DNA of 64,000 nt from the NCBI GenBank assembly GCA_025677825.1, contig JAIXMO010000014.1:248001-312000 (forward strand). Direction: 5' to 3'. The notes below the pieces were generated by a model, which searched no databases, was not told the DNA's origin, and saw only the letters and a list, made by a program, of their open reading frames with translations. Source of the stretch: Helicostylum pulchrum (taxonomy: Eukaryota > Mucoromycota > Mucoromycetes > Mucorales > Mucoraceae). Position 1 is the first letter of the stretch. Every line of letters starts with the position of its first letter. Positions 11,513 through 22,530 of the stretch are shown piece after piece. The translations under genes and the position numbers were made by a program.

Positions 11513-12220
11513 TACAGTGCTGTTGGTAAATTTTGTCCGTTTTGAGAAAATAAGAAATACCAGTCCAATTATGGAGATGCTATATCGCATATCCCTCGAT
11601 GTCTACACAAAGGTTCTTGAACAAGGATAGCATCACTGCGCGTTCCATTTGGCTTATAAGCTTTGTTCTAGAAAGAATTGGTCTGTTTAACTGTTTTGGA
11701 GGCAAGACAATGGGCGGTGTAAAAGCTTTATTCCTTTACCTTTCGGTCCCTCATTCCGTACCTACGGTTTGGTTTCTAGATTTAGAAAAAAATACGTGGA
11801 TTAAAATGTGATAAAAAGCAGATACGCAGCATATTTGGAGGGTACCTGTGAGTCCCATAGTAATTTGGCGGATCTCATGGTCTTGCACTAGCTTATGCAT
11901 GACTGTTGCTTTAGGAAGAACCGTGTCTTTTTGTACGAGCATAAAGAAAACGGAACCGCTAAAAAAAAGATGCAGAATAATAAATGAATATTTAAGATAT
12001 ACCCTCCATCAAAAAAGTACACATATAAAAAAAACTTACAGATGATGGTATGCATTGTAAAGGAAAGGAGGAAGAAAAGTGATTTATTCTAAAAAAAAAA
12101 ATGATGGAATAAATACAGCTTGGCTGATAAAATGGATCTATTTAATCATTTTTTTATAATGTTTTTCTGAAATCGTTATTTATTTTCTCAAAACGGACAA
12201 AATTTACCCGTCGCACTGTA
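11513..12220. mobile_element. Tc1/mariner-like non-autonomous element with 39-bp TIRs and TA flanks
   Basis: Positions 11515-11553 and 12180-12218 are inverted copies matching at 35 of 39 bases. They share GGTAAATTTTGTCCGTTTTG and begin CAGTGC. Each end is directly flanked by TA (11513-11514 and 12219-12220), the usual target duplication of Tc1/mariner elements. The 704-bp interior has only short open frames on both strands, with no DDE/D transposase signature that I can see, so this is a deletion derivative or MITE-like copy. Confidence 0.7.
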
Positions 12221-12556
12221 ATAAGAAATACACCTCACCACAGTATCACGAGCTTCGCCACAAAGGTTATGAACGAGAGAGATAGGAGGCAATTACATAG
12301 CGCCATTCTGTTTTACAAAGTTCAGTCAATCATTCGTGCTCAATATTTACACGTAGGTAGAAGATCGTTTATTCTCTAGACTCAGACATTGCCCGTATAT
12401 TTTATACGTCATATTGCTAAAGCGTTGGACATTAAGCATATGACAACTTCAAGGCGTGCACTTCATCCATAAAGTGTTTGATATTCCATTTTTTTTTAGC
12501 TTGCCAATATGTTTGTACTTGTATTCCCATTCATATATATCCAAAGTGTACGCACA

Positions 12557-12588
12557 TCATCAGTAGCTGCTTAGCTAGCTGCTGATGA
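12557..12588. repeat. Short imperfect palindrome / hairpin
   Basis: A 12-bp arm (TCATCAGTAGCT, 12557-12568) is followed by an 8-base spacer and its inverted copy (AGCTGCTGATGA, 12577-12588) with one mismatch. It lies in non-coding DNA. It could form a stem in RNA or DNA; no function is assigned. Confidence 0.5.
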
Positions 12589-13014
12589 CATAGTATACCC
12601 CTTCTACACAACAATGCCATACAAGCAGCTATATCTTCCGCTCGTAAAAATAGATGAGATACCAATGCTCTCTACTACAGGACTTATTTGATATTGGAGT
12701 GTTTTACAAGTTCAAACGATTTAATTATAGGTGGTCCTAGAAAAGTATCCCCTCAAGGGTTTTACAACCGGTCTATGATGGGTTTACAAAGACAATTATA
12801 TTCAATTATTAATGTATGAGACATTTAAACCAAGCTATGAATATAATGATTACTTTGTTTATTCATAAAAGCTAATGATAATTTATATATATAAAAAAAG
12901 GGAGGATTTAAAACCTTTTAACTGTGTAAAAAGAAGAAGAGGGGTAAAAGTAATATGCGCTGCTTTTTTAAATAAATAAAAAAAAGCGTAGAGTGAGGTG
13001 GTTATGTTTGTTTC

Positions 13015-13170
13015 TCAAATTCGAAGGTTTGGTTTAATACGGCCATGTTTCCAAGCAAAAAGTTTCGGAACAGCTTCAATATAGTTTTTGATCAGTACAG
13101 GACGGATTATAATAACTTTTAAGTGATTATTATTTCTTGTATCAATTATAGAAGCTCCTAATTTTTCAAT
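13015..13170 (-). pseudogene. C-terminal coding fragment of an expanded, uncharacterised gene family
   Basis: On the minus strand, 13170 to the TGA at 13015 gives 51 residues after an acceptor-like TTAG. It contains LKVIIIRPVLIKNYIEAVP and KLFAWKHGRIKPNLRI. The Y-[IL]-x2-[IV]-P-x-[IL]-F-x-W-K-H pattern recurs in the relic at 51.0-51.6 kb (YLKQIPSIFYWKH). The two therefore appear to be C-termini of the same family. No upstream exons could be connected, so it is either a relic or the last exon of a gene whose remainder has decayed. Confidence 0.5.
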
Positions 13171-14722
13171 CTAATGCGAAAAGCAGTAGGAGCGTTTCAT
13201 TAAGTTCATTTGTTTTCTTCTTTTCTTTTTATTAAAAATCCATGTATACAAGCAAGTGCTTTGAATAATGTACATCTTTTTTTTAGCACTTTAGTTTTCT
13301 TATATCAATACGTTTCTTTTTAGAGAAGCCATCATGTTTAAAGGTATGTGAAATGTAATATATCGTATTTTTTTTTCTCAACTAAGCGTTTCTATTAAAG
13401 CATCCCTAGCTGTCGTGTTAAAGCTACTTTAGTAGGCAAAATTTAGCAAAATATCACCCAACACCTAATGAAACGACAGCATCCGATCTGATGTTGTGTA
13501 CGTATCTTTAGAATGACCAACTATTATCATTGAAGTACAAGTACTTTTAAACGGCGGCTTTATGACAAGAGCTGTGCTCATTACTGTATCATATCATACT
13601 GTCTATTATGCTCGTTTTAAATACTCATACTAAGTATAAGCACATCTTCAAGTTATATTAACAGTAGTGATTAATACGCTGTCAACAAATTGAATAACTC
13701 GAATGATAGCTATACGTAATAATAAATGACAATAGGCGAATAAAATAAGACTGACCTTTATAAAGTGTTTTACAAAATGTGCTATGGCGGTTAACGAATT
13801 GTCACAGTCCTAGACTTCTATTATGCGAAGGTTATACCTATCAAGCAGTTTCGGTATAGTAAAAAGGAAGTAACAATGTACTTTTTTTTTCGTTAACCGA
13901 CAAAAACCACCATTACATCCCAACTATATATGGCTTTTTTTTGTGTAGAAAATGGAGAAAGGTATAAACGTTTTGCCACCGAAAAAAAAAAGTGGGAATT
14001 ATTGTTCCCACGATAATCTACATTACCAGCCTGAAAATTTGGGGTAGGCCCGTTACTCAACAGAAAAGATATTGATAAGCATAAATGAAAATTCTTGTGG
14101 TAATATTTATTTATTTACATTGCTGTTTGTAATCTTTTATTTATGAACTCTAAATATACTTTTTTTTTATTCCTTTTACAATTCTATTTTTTTATATATG
14201 TTTACGCCAGTTTAAATAATACATATTCACCTTAAATCTTAATTATTTTTTTTTTTTTTTGGGGTTTAACACGTCCAACAAAAAAGAAAAAGAGACATGC
14301 TTTAACGATACACACGCAGAAATCGCGGAGATGGTCGGAAATCAGGCACTAAAAAGTCGAGTAATTGTTTAGTCGGGTAAAGTAAAAAGAGAGAAAATGA
14401 ATAAAGTTGGGTCATCATAAATAAGAGGACGTCACTCTCATAACACTATACAAGTAACACTAACATGTTAAACGAGAGCGACATGTGATATGTTTCCGGT
14501 GATTTCCTTCTACCCCGCATTTGATATTATATTTGGTTTATATGATTGGCTCCCGCATTTGTAATGATTGTAAATGATCTGAAAAGGAGAAAAATGAGTT
14601 GATTGAAGGGCGGTGTTCAGAAAGCATATGAAAATTATAAAAAATCCACTTATATTTAAAAAAGCTTGCATTTTTTTTTATTTTATTCTTCTTTTTTTTT
14701 ATATACATTTTTTTATAACAGT
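13171..14722. other. Intergenic, degenerate sequence
   Basis: Mostly non-coding. A plus-strand stretch near 13445-13540 (residues such as KYHPTPNETTASDLML) has weak coding character but cannot be extended. The last 150 bp before 14723 are T-rich and are probably the leader of the carrier gene. Confidence 0.4.
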
Positions 14723-16010
14723 ATGAGCAAAAACAACAACGGAAAACAAAAGACTCCTCTTCTCACCCATCTTGTTGCAGGTGGTGCTGCTGGTTTTATG
14801 GAAGCATGTACTTGCCATCCTCTCGATACCATTAAAGTTAGAATGCAGTTGGCTAAAAATGCCGCTAGAAATGCCAAGGTATGTTATATATCTACCTACC
14901 TCTATCTATCAGTACATTTAGATGCTAATACAAAAATAATAATAGGGTAAGCCTCTTGGTTTCCTTGGTGTAGGTGCAAAGATCATTAGAAATGAATCAT
15001 TCTGGGGATTATATAAGGGTCTTGGTGCCGTTGTTTCTGGTATTGTACCCAAGATGGCTATTCGTTTCTCTTCTTTTGAATTGTATAAGGAATGGTTAGC
15101 TGATGCTGCTACTGGTAAAGTCAGTACCTTTTCTGTCTTCCTTGGTAAGCTTTTTTTTTTTTTTTTTTTTCATTGATCTGGTATACTTAATTTATTTCTT
15201 GCTGTTATTATAGCTGGTCTCGCTGCTGGTACCACTGAAGCTGTAATGGTTGTTTCTCCAATGGATCTTATCAAGATTCGTCTCCAGGTAAATATTTACA
15301 TTTAGAGAATCATGATTTACATTATCATTAAACGAAACTTAGGCTCAACGTCACTCCATGGCTGATCCTATGGATATTCCCAAGTACCGTAACGCTCCTC
15401 ATGCTGCTTACACAATTGTCCGTGAGGAAGGTGTCCGTGCCTTGTACAAGGGAGTCACCTTGACCGCTTTAAGACAAGGTACATTACCTAATTATAATTG
15501 TTATCAGCCATCATACTAAACCTTATCTAAACTTAGCTACCAACCAAGCTGCTAACTTCACCGCTTATCAAGAGTTCAAGAAGATGGCTCAAAAGTATCA
15601 AAACTTGGAAGAACTTCCTTCTTATCAACATTTGGTTCTTGGTGGTGTTTCTGGTGCTATGGGTAATTTTTTTTTTTAAGACTCACATGTGAATAATTTC
15701 TCACGATTTTTTCTTTCTTTAATAATTAGGTCCTCTTTCAAACGCACCTATTGATACAATCAAGACTCGTATTCAAAAGTCTAGCGCACCTGGATCCGGA
15801 TGGGAAAGATTCAAGGTAGTTACAACTGAAATCATGGCTAAGGAAGGTCCCAAAGCTTTCTATAAGGGTTTGACACCTAGATTATTGAGAGTTGCTCCTG
15901 GTCAAGCTGTTACATTCATGGTTTATGAAAAGGTGAAGGCATGGCTCGATGTCTTCCAAGGAAAGATTCAAGATGGTGAAATCACTGTTCTTCCTACTGC
16001 TTCCAAGTAA
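14723..16010 (+). CDS. SFC1: Mitochondrial succinate/fumarate carrier (Sfc1/Acr1-like)
   Basis: Six exons close in frame: 14723-14878, 14946-15144, 15214-15287, 15343-15478, 15537-15662 and 15730-16010. They give 323 residues. The three mitochondrial-carrier signatures are present (HPLDTIKVR, SPMDLIKIR, APIDTIKTR), one per repeat of two transmembrane helices. Blocks such as YKGLGAVVSGIVPKMAIRFS, RQATNQAANFTAYQ and RVAPGQAVTFMVYE match yeast Sfc1/Acr1 closely. That carrier exchanges cytosolic succinate for mitochondrial fumarate and links the glyoxylate cycle to gluconeogenesis during growth on C2 carbon. It acts in the inner mitochondrial membrane. The upstream ATG at 14666 is read from T-rich leader and was not chosen. 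Confidence 0.93.
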
Positions 16011-17188
16011 AAAAAAAATGATAATTCATTTCCTGTATTATAAAAACAAAGAAGAAAGGGTTTTTTTATCTACTTTTTTTTTTGTCTCTTTCCCCTTTAC
16101 CACACACAAATACTCTATTTCCGCTATCATTATTTATAGATATATCTTTACGTTAAAGAACCAACATGTACTACTATTATTTTTTTGTGTTATTATGTAT
16201 TCCCCTCTTATCGTAATAGTATTTGATTTTTTTTTAAAAAAAGAATAAAAATTATGACTGTTACACTGTTTTAAGTATCTTTTTATCTTTTTTATCTTTT
16301 CGACCTTTATTTGTCAATGATCCAACAGCTCTATTTTTTTGAATCAGGCGACCCTTTTTTATTTTTCGAAAAATAAACAAATAAATGAAATAAAATAAAT
16401 AGGGCTCTTCCTTATTTTTTTCAAAGAAGGAAGGTGCAACGTTTTTTTTTTGGGGGCACGACTCAGATTATCGGTAGCAGTCAAACCATCTGGTACCAAC
16501 CAACCTTTTTTAAACTTAAAATGTTGTTGGGTGAATTAAAAATTAAGACGTTATCAAGATGCTTCCAATGAATTATTTTGCAATCAAAGGCTAATAAAAA
16601 ACTTTTACATTTGTCACGTATAATGCTTACCCGTACCAATCGCGTCGGGTTTTTTTTTTTTTTTTTTTTGTGAGTCCACCGGAAATAAACTGAACGGAAA
16701 GAACACCCCTCTCTCATTCTTGCTCTAGTAATTGTATAAACGTCTTCCCCCCCCCCCCTTTTTTTTTTTTTTTTGGTATACTATTGTCATCTTTCAAAAG
16801 AAAAAAACCTACACGAAAGAAGGAACAATTTATTGTCGTGCAGACATATTCTTATTATAATTTGTTCCGATGTTAACATAATACGGATAAAAGAACGAGA
16901 TTTTTTCGGTCCAAAATAAACGGATATCATTGGAGAATGATATTGATGTTACAGACCATATCTCGGGGTAAAAAGTTCCAGATTAATCGAAAAATTGTAA
17001 GGGATAAAGTGGGTCCACCGATAATTGCGCAGCTTTTTGAAAGTGTTATAAAATTGCCTATTTTTGTAAGACGAACATGACCGGGTATGTAGAATAAACC
17101 TCTTCCTTCAACGGTACGTCAATAGTCATTTTGTAGCTTGAGACAAATGAATATGACATTCAAAGAAAAACATTGAAGGGGTGTTGTC
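16011..17188. other. Intergenic, no gene supported
   Basis: Starts with the 3' region of the carrier gene. It contains a C9/T16 homopolymer pair at about 16747-16774 and AT-rich unique sequence. Short ORFs here lack coding character. Confidence 0.45.
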
Positions 17189-17352
17189 TAGCAGGCAAAA
17201 AAAAAATGTTGCGCTCACACACAAATTAGCAGACAAGCGGTGTTACGCCTGCACACATAATAAAATAGCAGGCAAAAAAAATATTGTGTTACGTCCACAA
17301 ACTAAATAGCAAGCCAGCGGTGCTACGCCCACACAAATAAAATAGCATAAAT
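17189..17352. repeat. Four-plus imperfect tandem units of 36-41 bp
   Basis: Units each beginning TAGCA start at 17189, 17227, 17266, 17307 and (truncated) 17343. Units 1 and 3 share an A-rich form (TAGCAGGCAAAAAAA). Units 2 and 4 share a GC-richer form containing AGCGGTG(T/C)TACGCC. So a two-unit composite of about 78 bp seems to have been duplicated. All units carry a CACA-rich segment before the next TAGCA. Confidence 0.7.
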
Positions 17353-17955
17353 TGTGTTCTTTTGCAATGCGATCATCTGAAGATGTCTTTGCGTGGCTTT
17401 GCTCGATCCTTGACAGACTTTTGCAGTACCTATTTTTGGCAAACAGTAGTTTTATTTTTAAATATAGCAGGCTTCACGAACAAGGGGGATAAAGATTGAC
17501 ATAAAGTACAATTTTGTTTGTTAAGTGTTGTTCCAATCTAAGAGCGTCTTTTAGCTATGTTTGCATCGTATATATATATTTCTAAAAAATGAACACATGA
17601 GTAGCTGTTTTTATGACTGGATGGTCCTCGTTTGAACAAACTTCTAATTTTGAATATGCTTTCTTGAGCGTAAGTCTTTTGGTTTTTGGTCATACAGTCA
17701 ATTTACACGGTCAATCAAAAAAAAAAGCGTGATGCATTACTTTTTTACTCGCAAATATCCTTTTGCTCCGACACCATCATACCAGGGGGAAAAGCTTCCT
17801 TTGAAAAGATGTGCACATACTTCGTAAAAATGTGTATTTGCGTTTACTCGAGCTTTTTGAAAAACCAACCGTCACTGTGACCACTATTGCAAACTGGTTA
17901 ACAAAAAAAAAAGTTTACTTTTTTTTCTCAAAAACCATCGTTACTGTATAAAAAA

Positions 17956-18740
17956 ATGTCAAAGAGATCAGGACAATTTGGTGGAGGTAAAAAGAAGAAG
18001 CAAAAGACTTATCATTGCGCCAAGGTAAAATAATTTTGTTTTAAATAGACACGATACATATATATTGACAATAGTATAATACATATTTAGGAAAATGAAA
18101 AGGCTGCTGGAGCTAAAAATAAGAGTACGTTTAATGTTCAACCTGATATGGCTGGTGTATTAGTTATGTGTGCTCGTTCTAAAGAAAGCCGTGCTGTTAA
18201 AGAAGCTTTGGATATTTTACAAAGAGTAAGAAAAGGATAAAAAAAAACGCTTATGATGATAATTAACGCTTATATTGTAGTATGGAGACGAGTTATATCC
18301 TGTAGTCGAACAAAGTGATGATGAAAATAACGACGACGAAGGAGATGATTTGGAAGCTTCTATTGCTAAAGAAGTTGCTGCTTTAAAGAAACCTAAGGGA
18401 AGAAAGAGATTCGCTAATATTACTACTGGCACTGATTGTGGTAAGTAAATAAATATTTGATTTAAAGGAGAGGAAAACACTAAAAAAAAAAGAGAATAAT
18501 AGTTGTCTTTATTCGTACTACTCCTCCTGTTGAACCTGTCAAGTTGGTTCATCATATGTTGACTGATTTAAACAAAACACAATTAAAGACAACTAGATAT
18601 ATTTCAAGATATCTTCCTGTCGAAAAAACTTGTCAAGCTCATATTGAAGATATCGAGAATTCAGCTAAACAAATCTTTGGACCTCATTTTAGTCAAAAGA
18701 ATAGTGAGGGTGAACTCATTTCAAGAAGAGTAACGTGTAG

Positions 18741-18777
<37 letters not shown>

Positions 18778-19252
18778 GGATTTTTTTAAGTTAACTCTTT
18801 TTTTCTTTTCTGTAGTTCGCTGTAGCATGTAGGGTTCGTAACTGTACTAAACTCGCTCGTTTAGACGTCATTAATGCGCTAGCTGCAACTGTTGGACCTG
18901 GACACAAGGTTGACTTAAACGAACCCGAGTTAACTATTATTGCCGAAGTCTGTCAGGTAAGTGATTTGATCGGTAAAAAAAAAAGAAAGAGAGATATTAA
19001 AAGATAAGTATATAGAATATTTGTATGTTATCTGTAGTTGAAGACTTTAACAAGTTGAAAAAGTACAACATTGAAAGTATTTTAGGAGTTAATAATGCTG
19101 GTATTCCAGAACTACCTAAAAAAATGACTAATGAGGCTGATGTGCAGGAAAAGGTCGAAGAAAAGGTCGAAGAAAAGGTCGAAGAAAAGGTCGAAGAAAA
19201 GGTCGAAGAAAAGGCCGAGGAAAAAGATGTACAAGAAAAATTTGAACAATAA
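17956..19252 (+). CDS. TAN1: TAN1/THUMPD1-like THUMP-domain tRNA acetylation factor
   Basis: Six exons close in frame: 17956-18024, 18091-18225, 18281-18440, 18503-18729, 18816-18956 and 19016-19252. They give 322 residues. The basic N-terminus (MSKRSGQFGGGKKKKQK) is followed by the acidic linker and the THUMP region (FIRTTPPVEPVKLVHHML, SRYLPVEKTCQAHIEDI, FAVACRVRNCTKLARLDVI, VDLNEPELTIIAEV). This follows the Tan1/THUMPD1 pattern. Tan1 binds tRNA and works with the Kre33/NAT10 acetyltransferase to make N4-acetylcytidine at position 12 of Leu and Ser tRNAs. The last exon ends in five perfect EKVE repeats plus EKAE, encoded by 12-bp tandem units, an unusual low-complexity tail. Intron 4 contains a TA microsatellite. 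Confidence 0.9.
19148..19219 (+). repeat. In-frame 12-bp tandem repeat (EKVE) in the TAN1-like gene
   Basis: Five identical units of GAAAAGGTCGAA (19148-19207) are followed by one variant unit encoding EKAE (19208-19219). The period is a multiple of three, so copy-number change would keep the reading frame and alter only tail length. Confidence 0.9.
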
Positions 19253-19799
19253 AAAAAAATAAAAAAATAAAAAAGAGCCACTTCGTAATAATAAACATTA
19301 ACAAAATACGGTATAGTTTGATAGAGAGGGATGTAGAATGTATTAAATTAAAAGGGGATTAATATTTATCTCTTTTTTTTTGAAAAAGAAATATCGGACA
19401 GATATTTAGAACTAAAGGCTTTTTAAAATTTCTTTTGTGTATGATCGCTCCATTACGATTGTTTTTTAAAAAAAATTGGCAATGGGACGACTGTAACTTC
19501 TGCTCCAGAAGAAGCAAAAAAGACTGTCAAGAGTGAAAAATTTACATGTATTATTATTATTTGCACTATTTGGAATACCGATAACTAAGGGATTATGGCG
19601 TATCTTGTTAATTAAGCTCCATTTCCATTCTGTATACTTTCAGATTCCCAAAAAAAAATTGAATCAAACTCGCCGCTGTTTGGATGCACTATTGGCGTTT
19701 CGTGTTTGATGATATCCCTTTCATCCCAAACCAAGTTGTTTGTACTGCCATTAAAATCTACCATCGTCAATAAAAGAACCAAAAAAATGTTTAGCTAAC

Positions 19800-20160
19800 C
19801 TGTATGAAACAAATAGTAAATGGATTACATCACTAAATAGACGTCCTATTTAACATACATTTTTTTTTCAACGGCTGTCTTTTTTCTTCTTTCTTCTTCA
19901 TTTATTACTTTGCTTTTTGTTTTATGTTTTCGTTTTGCTTGTTTTTTGTTTTTGTACAAACCGATAAGGTTCCTCTTAGAGTAACGTTCATCTTAGAGTA
20001 ACGTTCATCTTAGAGTAACATTCATCTTAGAGTAACATTCATCTTAGAGTAACGTTCATCTTAGAGTAACGTTCATCTTTAAAGGTAAGTGAAAAAGTAA
20101 TATGGCACACTTTTCTTTTAATCGACCGTGTAAATCGACCGTGTATCAAGATTTCCCCAT
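19800..20160 (+). repeat. Leader repeat, copy 1: partial module A, module B with six 17-bp units
   Basis: A partial module A (TATGAAACAAATAGT near 19812, then TAAATAGACGTCCTATTT) precedes module B at 19955-20160. Module B contains six tandem copies of a 17-bp unit, CTTAGAGTAACGTTCAT, at 19975-20076. Then come AAAGGTAAGTG, AAAGTAATATGGCACAC and a doubled ATCGACCGTGT box ending GTATCAAG. The same order recurs at 43.7, 50.7 and 54.5 kb, each with a single degenerate 17-bp unit or none. No intact ORF follows here; 20.2-20.8 kb has only a short open frame (20568-20795) of unknown nature. Confidence 0.65.
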
Positions 20161-21104
20161 TTTTTTTTTAATAAAACCACTTTTACTTTAGATCCCTCAC
20201 TTTTAACAGTGACAAAATCAGTTAGATTGAAAGGAATAGGTAGAAATTACCCTCACCATTCTTGGTTACAAGGATCACTCTTGTCTGACACACCTTGCTT
20301 TGACTACTTTCTCTTTTGCCAATAAGATAAATAAAAGCCTAAGAACAACAAATGCTCTCTACTCTAATCTTCTTCGAATTTTAACTACACAAAACAAAGT
20401 AAAAAAGAATATAATGCTGCATTCGAATCTTTGTTGAAGTATAAGGTAGTATTGGAAAATCGTAAGCTTGAGAAAAACTAACCGTTAACGAAACAGGACA
20501 GAGTAATGGGCACTAAGAAAAACAGTAATTGAGTAAGTGCTTATAAAGTTATTGATCCTTAGATTTATTGACTTACAGAATACCTTTTAGCTATCGACCA
20601 GACTCGGACAAAATGAACAAGTTTTTTATGAAACATTCTGCCCTCAAAAATACAATTGCTCAAACAGTTGGAGAAGCCTACGGAATCGGTGACTCAGAAT
20701 GGGACCGTGATATCCGATCGGATGTCATGTATCTACTGGGCAATTGCCTCTCGTTATCGAAGTCCAAATGCTTGAAAACGCTGATTTTACGATAAGGGCA
20801 GCCCATTACTGTAATTATCGTGTCTTACCGTAGGTGCATATTTAATACGCAAACTACAAACATACCTACCGGTCATATTAACTGCCTCGATAGTTTGTGC
20901 TGTGGTCTTCCGCCAACACGCAAATACTGGGTCCCAAAATTCTATTTGGTAAAACCAGGATGTTACTTCCTTTGCACATAAAGCTTTGAATTGAGGAAAT
21001 TCAAAGCATTATGTGATTTTTTAATTAAGCAAGAAACTGGCTAGTTAATAAAGTAGATTGACCATGTTGTTTCAGCTTGTTTGATTGAGTTTTCGGGAGG
21101 AATA

Positions 21105-21760
21105 CAATGCAATTCAACTAGTACAAAAGAGAAAAGCGACGACACCGCCAAACTCTACAAGAATATGAAGAATATTATTATAAACTTGCCGGACAACATC
21201 CCCAAAAGGGTTTTACTGTGTTAGGTTTTTCGGTAAGCGGGATTATGCTGTATGTTCATAATTTATAATAATGTATTTCAACATAGCAATAATGATAGTA
21301 TTCTTGCTCTTTTTTTTTTTTGAAGAATTGTCCACGTTCGAAAATAAAATTTTCAGAAATGTATGTACAGAAGATAAGTGCAGTCTTAGAAAACTTGCAA
21401 CTTTTGCCTTTTCGAAAATTAAGTAAATTTTTTTTTTACGATCAGAATGATAGTTTAAGAGGTAAACTCGGTCAAGATGCTATCTTAGTTTTTGGGAGAC
21501 TGGTCTGCCCCTAATACCAAGTTTCACAAACCTACTAGAAACAAAGGTTTAATTGCTATGCTGAAAAAAAAATGGTTTTACTGTATACCTTTATCAATGA
21601 ATACAAAACTTCGTCTTTCTGTCCAAGACGTGAACATGCTTTGGAAACATTTAAGACAGTTCCTAACCCTCGACCTTTCGAACGAGCGAAGATACTAACA
21701 GTTACTTGTCATTGATTACTTGGGTAAAATAATAATAGTGGTGATTAGATAAAGAAATGA
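21105..21760 (+). pseudogene. Decayed Fanzor/TnpB-like (OrfB zinc-ribbon) ORF
   Basis: A first exon-like stretch (RHRQTLQEYEEYYYKLAGQ, about 21132-21230) ends at a GTAAGC donor. From about 21320 the frame continues LPFRKLSKFFFYDQNDSLRG, then DAILVFGDWSAPNTKFHKP and NKGLIAMLKK. Two breaks follow, one near 21500 (frame change inside the GDWSAPN motif) and one near 21590. After them, a different frame gives INEYKTSSFCPRREHALE and VPNPRPFERAKILTVTCH, then a stop. The GDWS block, the IxEYKTSxxCPxC block and the NPRP…TCH block occur in this order in fungal TnpB-like/Fanzor proteins, from memory of the family. The first zinc-ribbon pair is damaged (CPRR instead of CPxC), and the catalytic N-terminal half is not found. 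Confidence 0.5.
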
Positions 21761-21949
21761 CGCATTACTCATTCAGACCTAGATTGTTTCTTCTTTTGGG
21801 AGATTTTCTCTTGGGTTGTGTAGTTAGTTTATATTTTCGTTGTAACTTTCTGTAGAGTAATTATATAATATTATACTGTTTTTTTTTCTGACTAATTTAA
21901 CACGAATGCGTTTCATATCAACTCCTATGATTGAATCGTATTAATAGTA

Positions 21950-22530
21950 TGGCTTCTCATTCAAATAATACTAAAATTGCGTATTTTGAAACTAATTGCT
22001 TATCAAAGTAAAAATGGGTCAAGTTTCTAAAGTCGGTTTAATCACGAGGGTATTACAAGCCAAATAATTTATATTCAAATACACCAGCAGTTGCAATATC
22101 GAGCGAATATACTGTAAAGATAAAGGCAAAAGAACATGTTAAGAATCTACATTGTCGGCAGAACGTTTACCCTTGAGGAGGCACATGAAGGTAAGAAAAA
22201 AAGACAGTAATATAAGAAGAAAGACAGTAAATAACATATTTGTTTAGATAAATGAAACGAATTACATATGCTTCCACCATCTGAACTGATGCTGTTAATC
22301 AACTTGAAGTATATCATTAAGGCTGAGTGCAAATGACTACATTGCCAAGTTTATCGATGCTAGCAACCCTGCTTAAGTTTAATCATTGGTGATTGGGTTT
22401 GTCACTAACAGTCAAAGTAAATATGACGCTGCTTTAGCTAAGAAGATGAACACGACGGATAGTTTTACACAAGAGGCAAAAGAAGATGTCTTTTCCTTTT
22501 GGTTGGAGCCTCCTTGTAATAGTTAAATTT
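21950..22530 (+). pseudogene. Degenerate coding remnants, unknown
   Basis: Disconnected open stretches have coding-like composition, for example MLRIYIVGRTFTLEEAHEG at 22138 and KYDAALAKKMNTTDSFTQEA near 22421. Stops and frame changes interrupt them. They may belong to one former gene or be passengers of the neighbouring TnpB-like relic. No family is recognised. Confidence 0.3.

Noticed and set aside
11599..11942. Two short overlapping ORFs inside the Tc1-like element as a transposase
   Set aside because: Neither shows a DDE/D catalytic block or a helix-turn-helix pattern, and they overlap on opposite strands.
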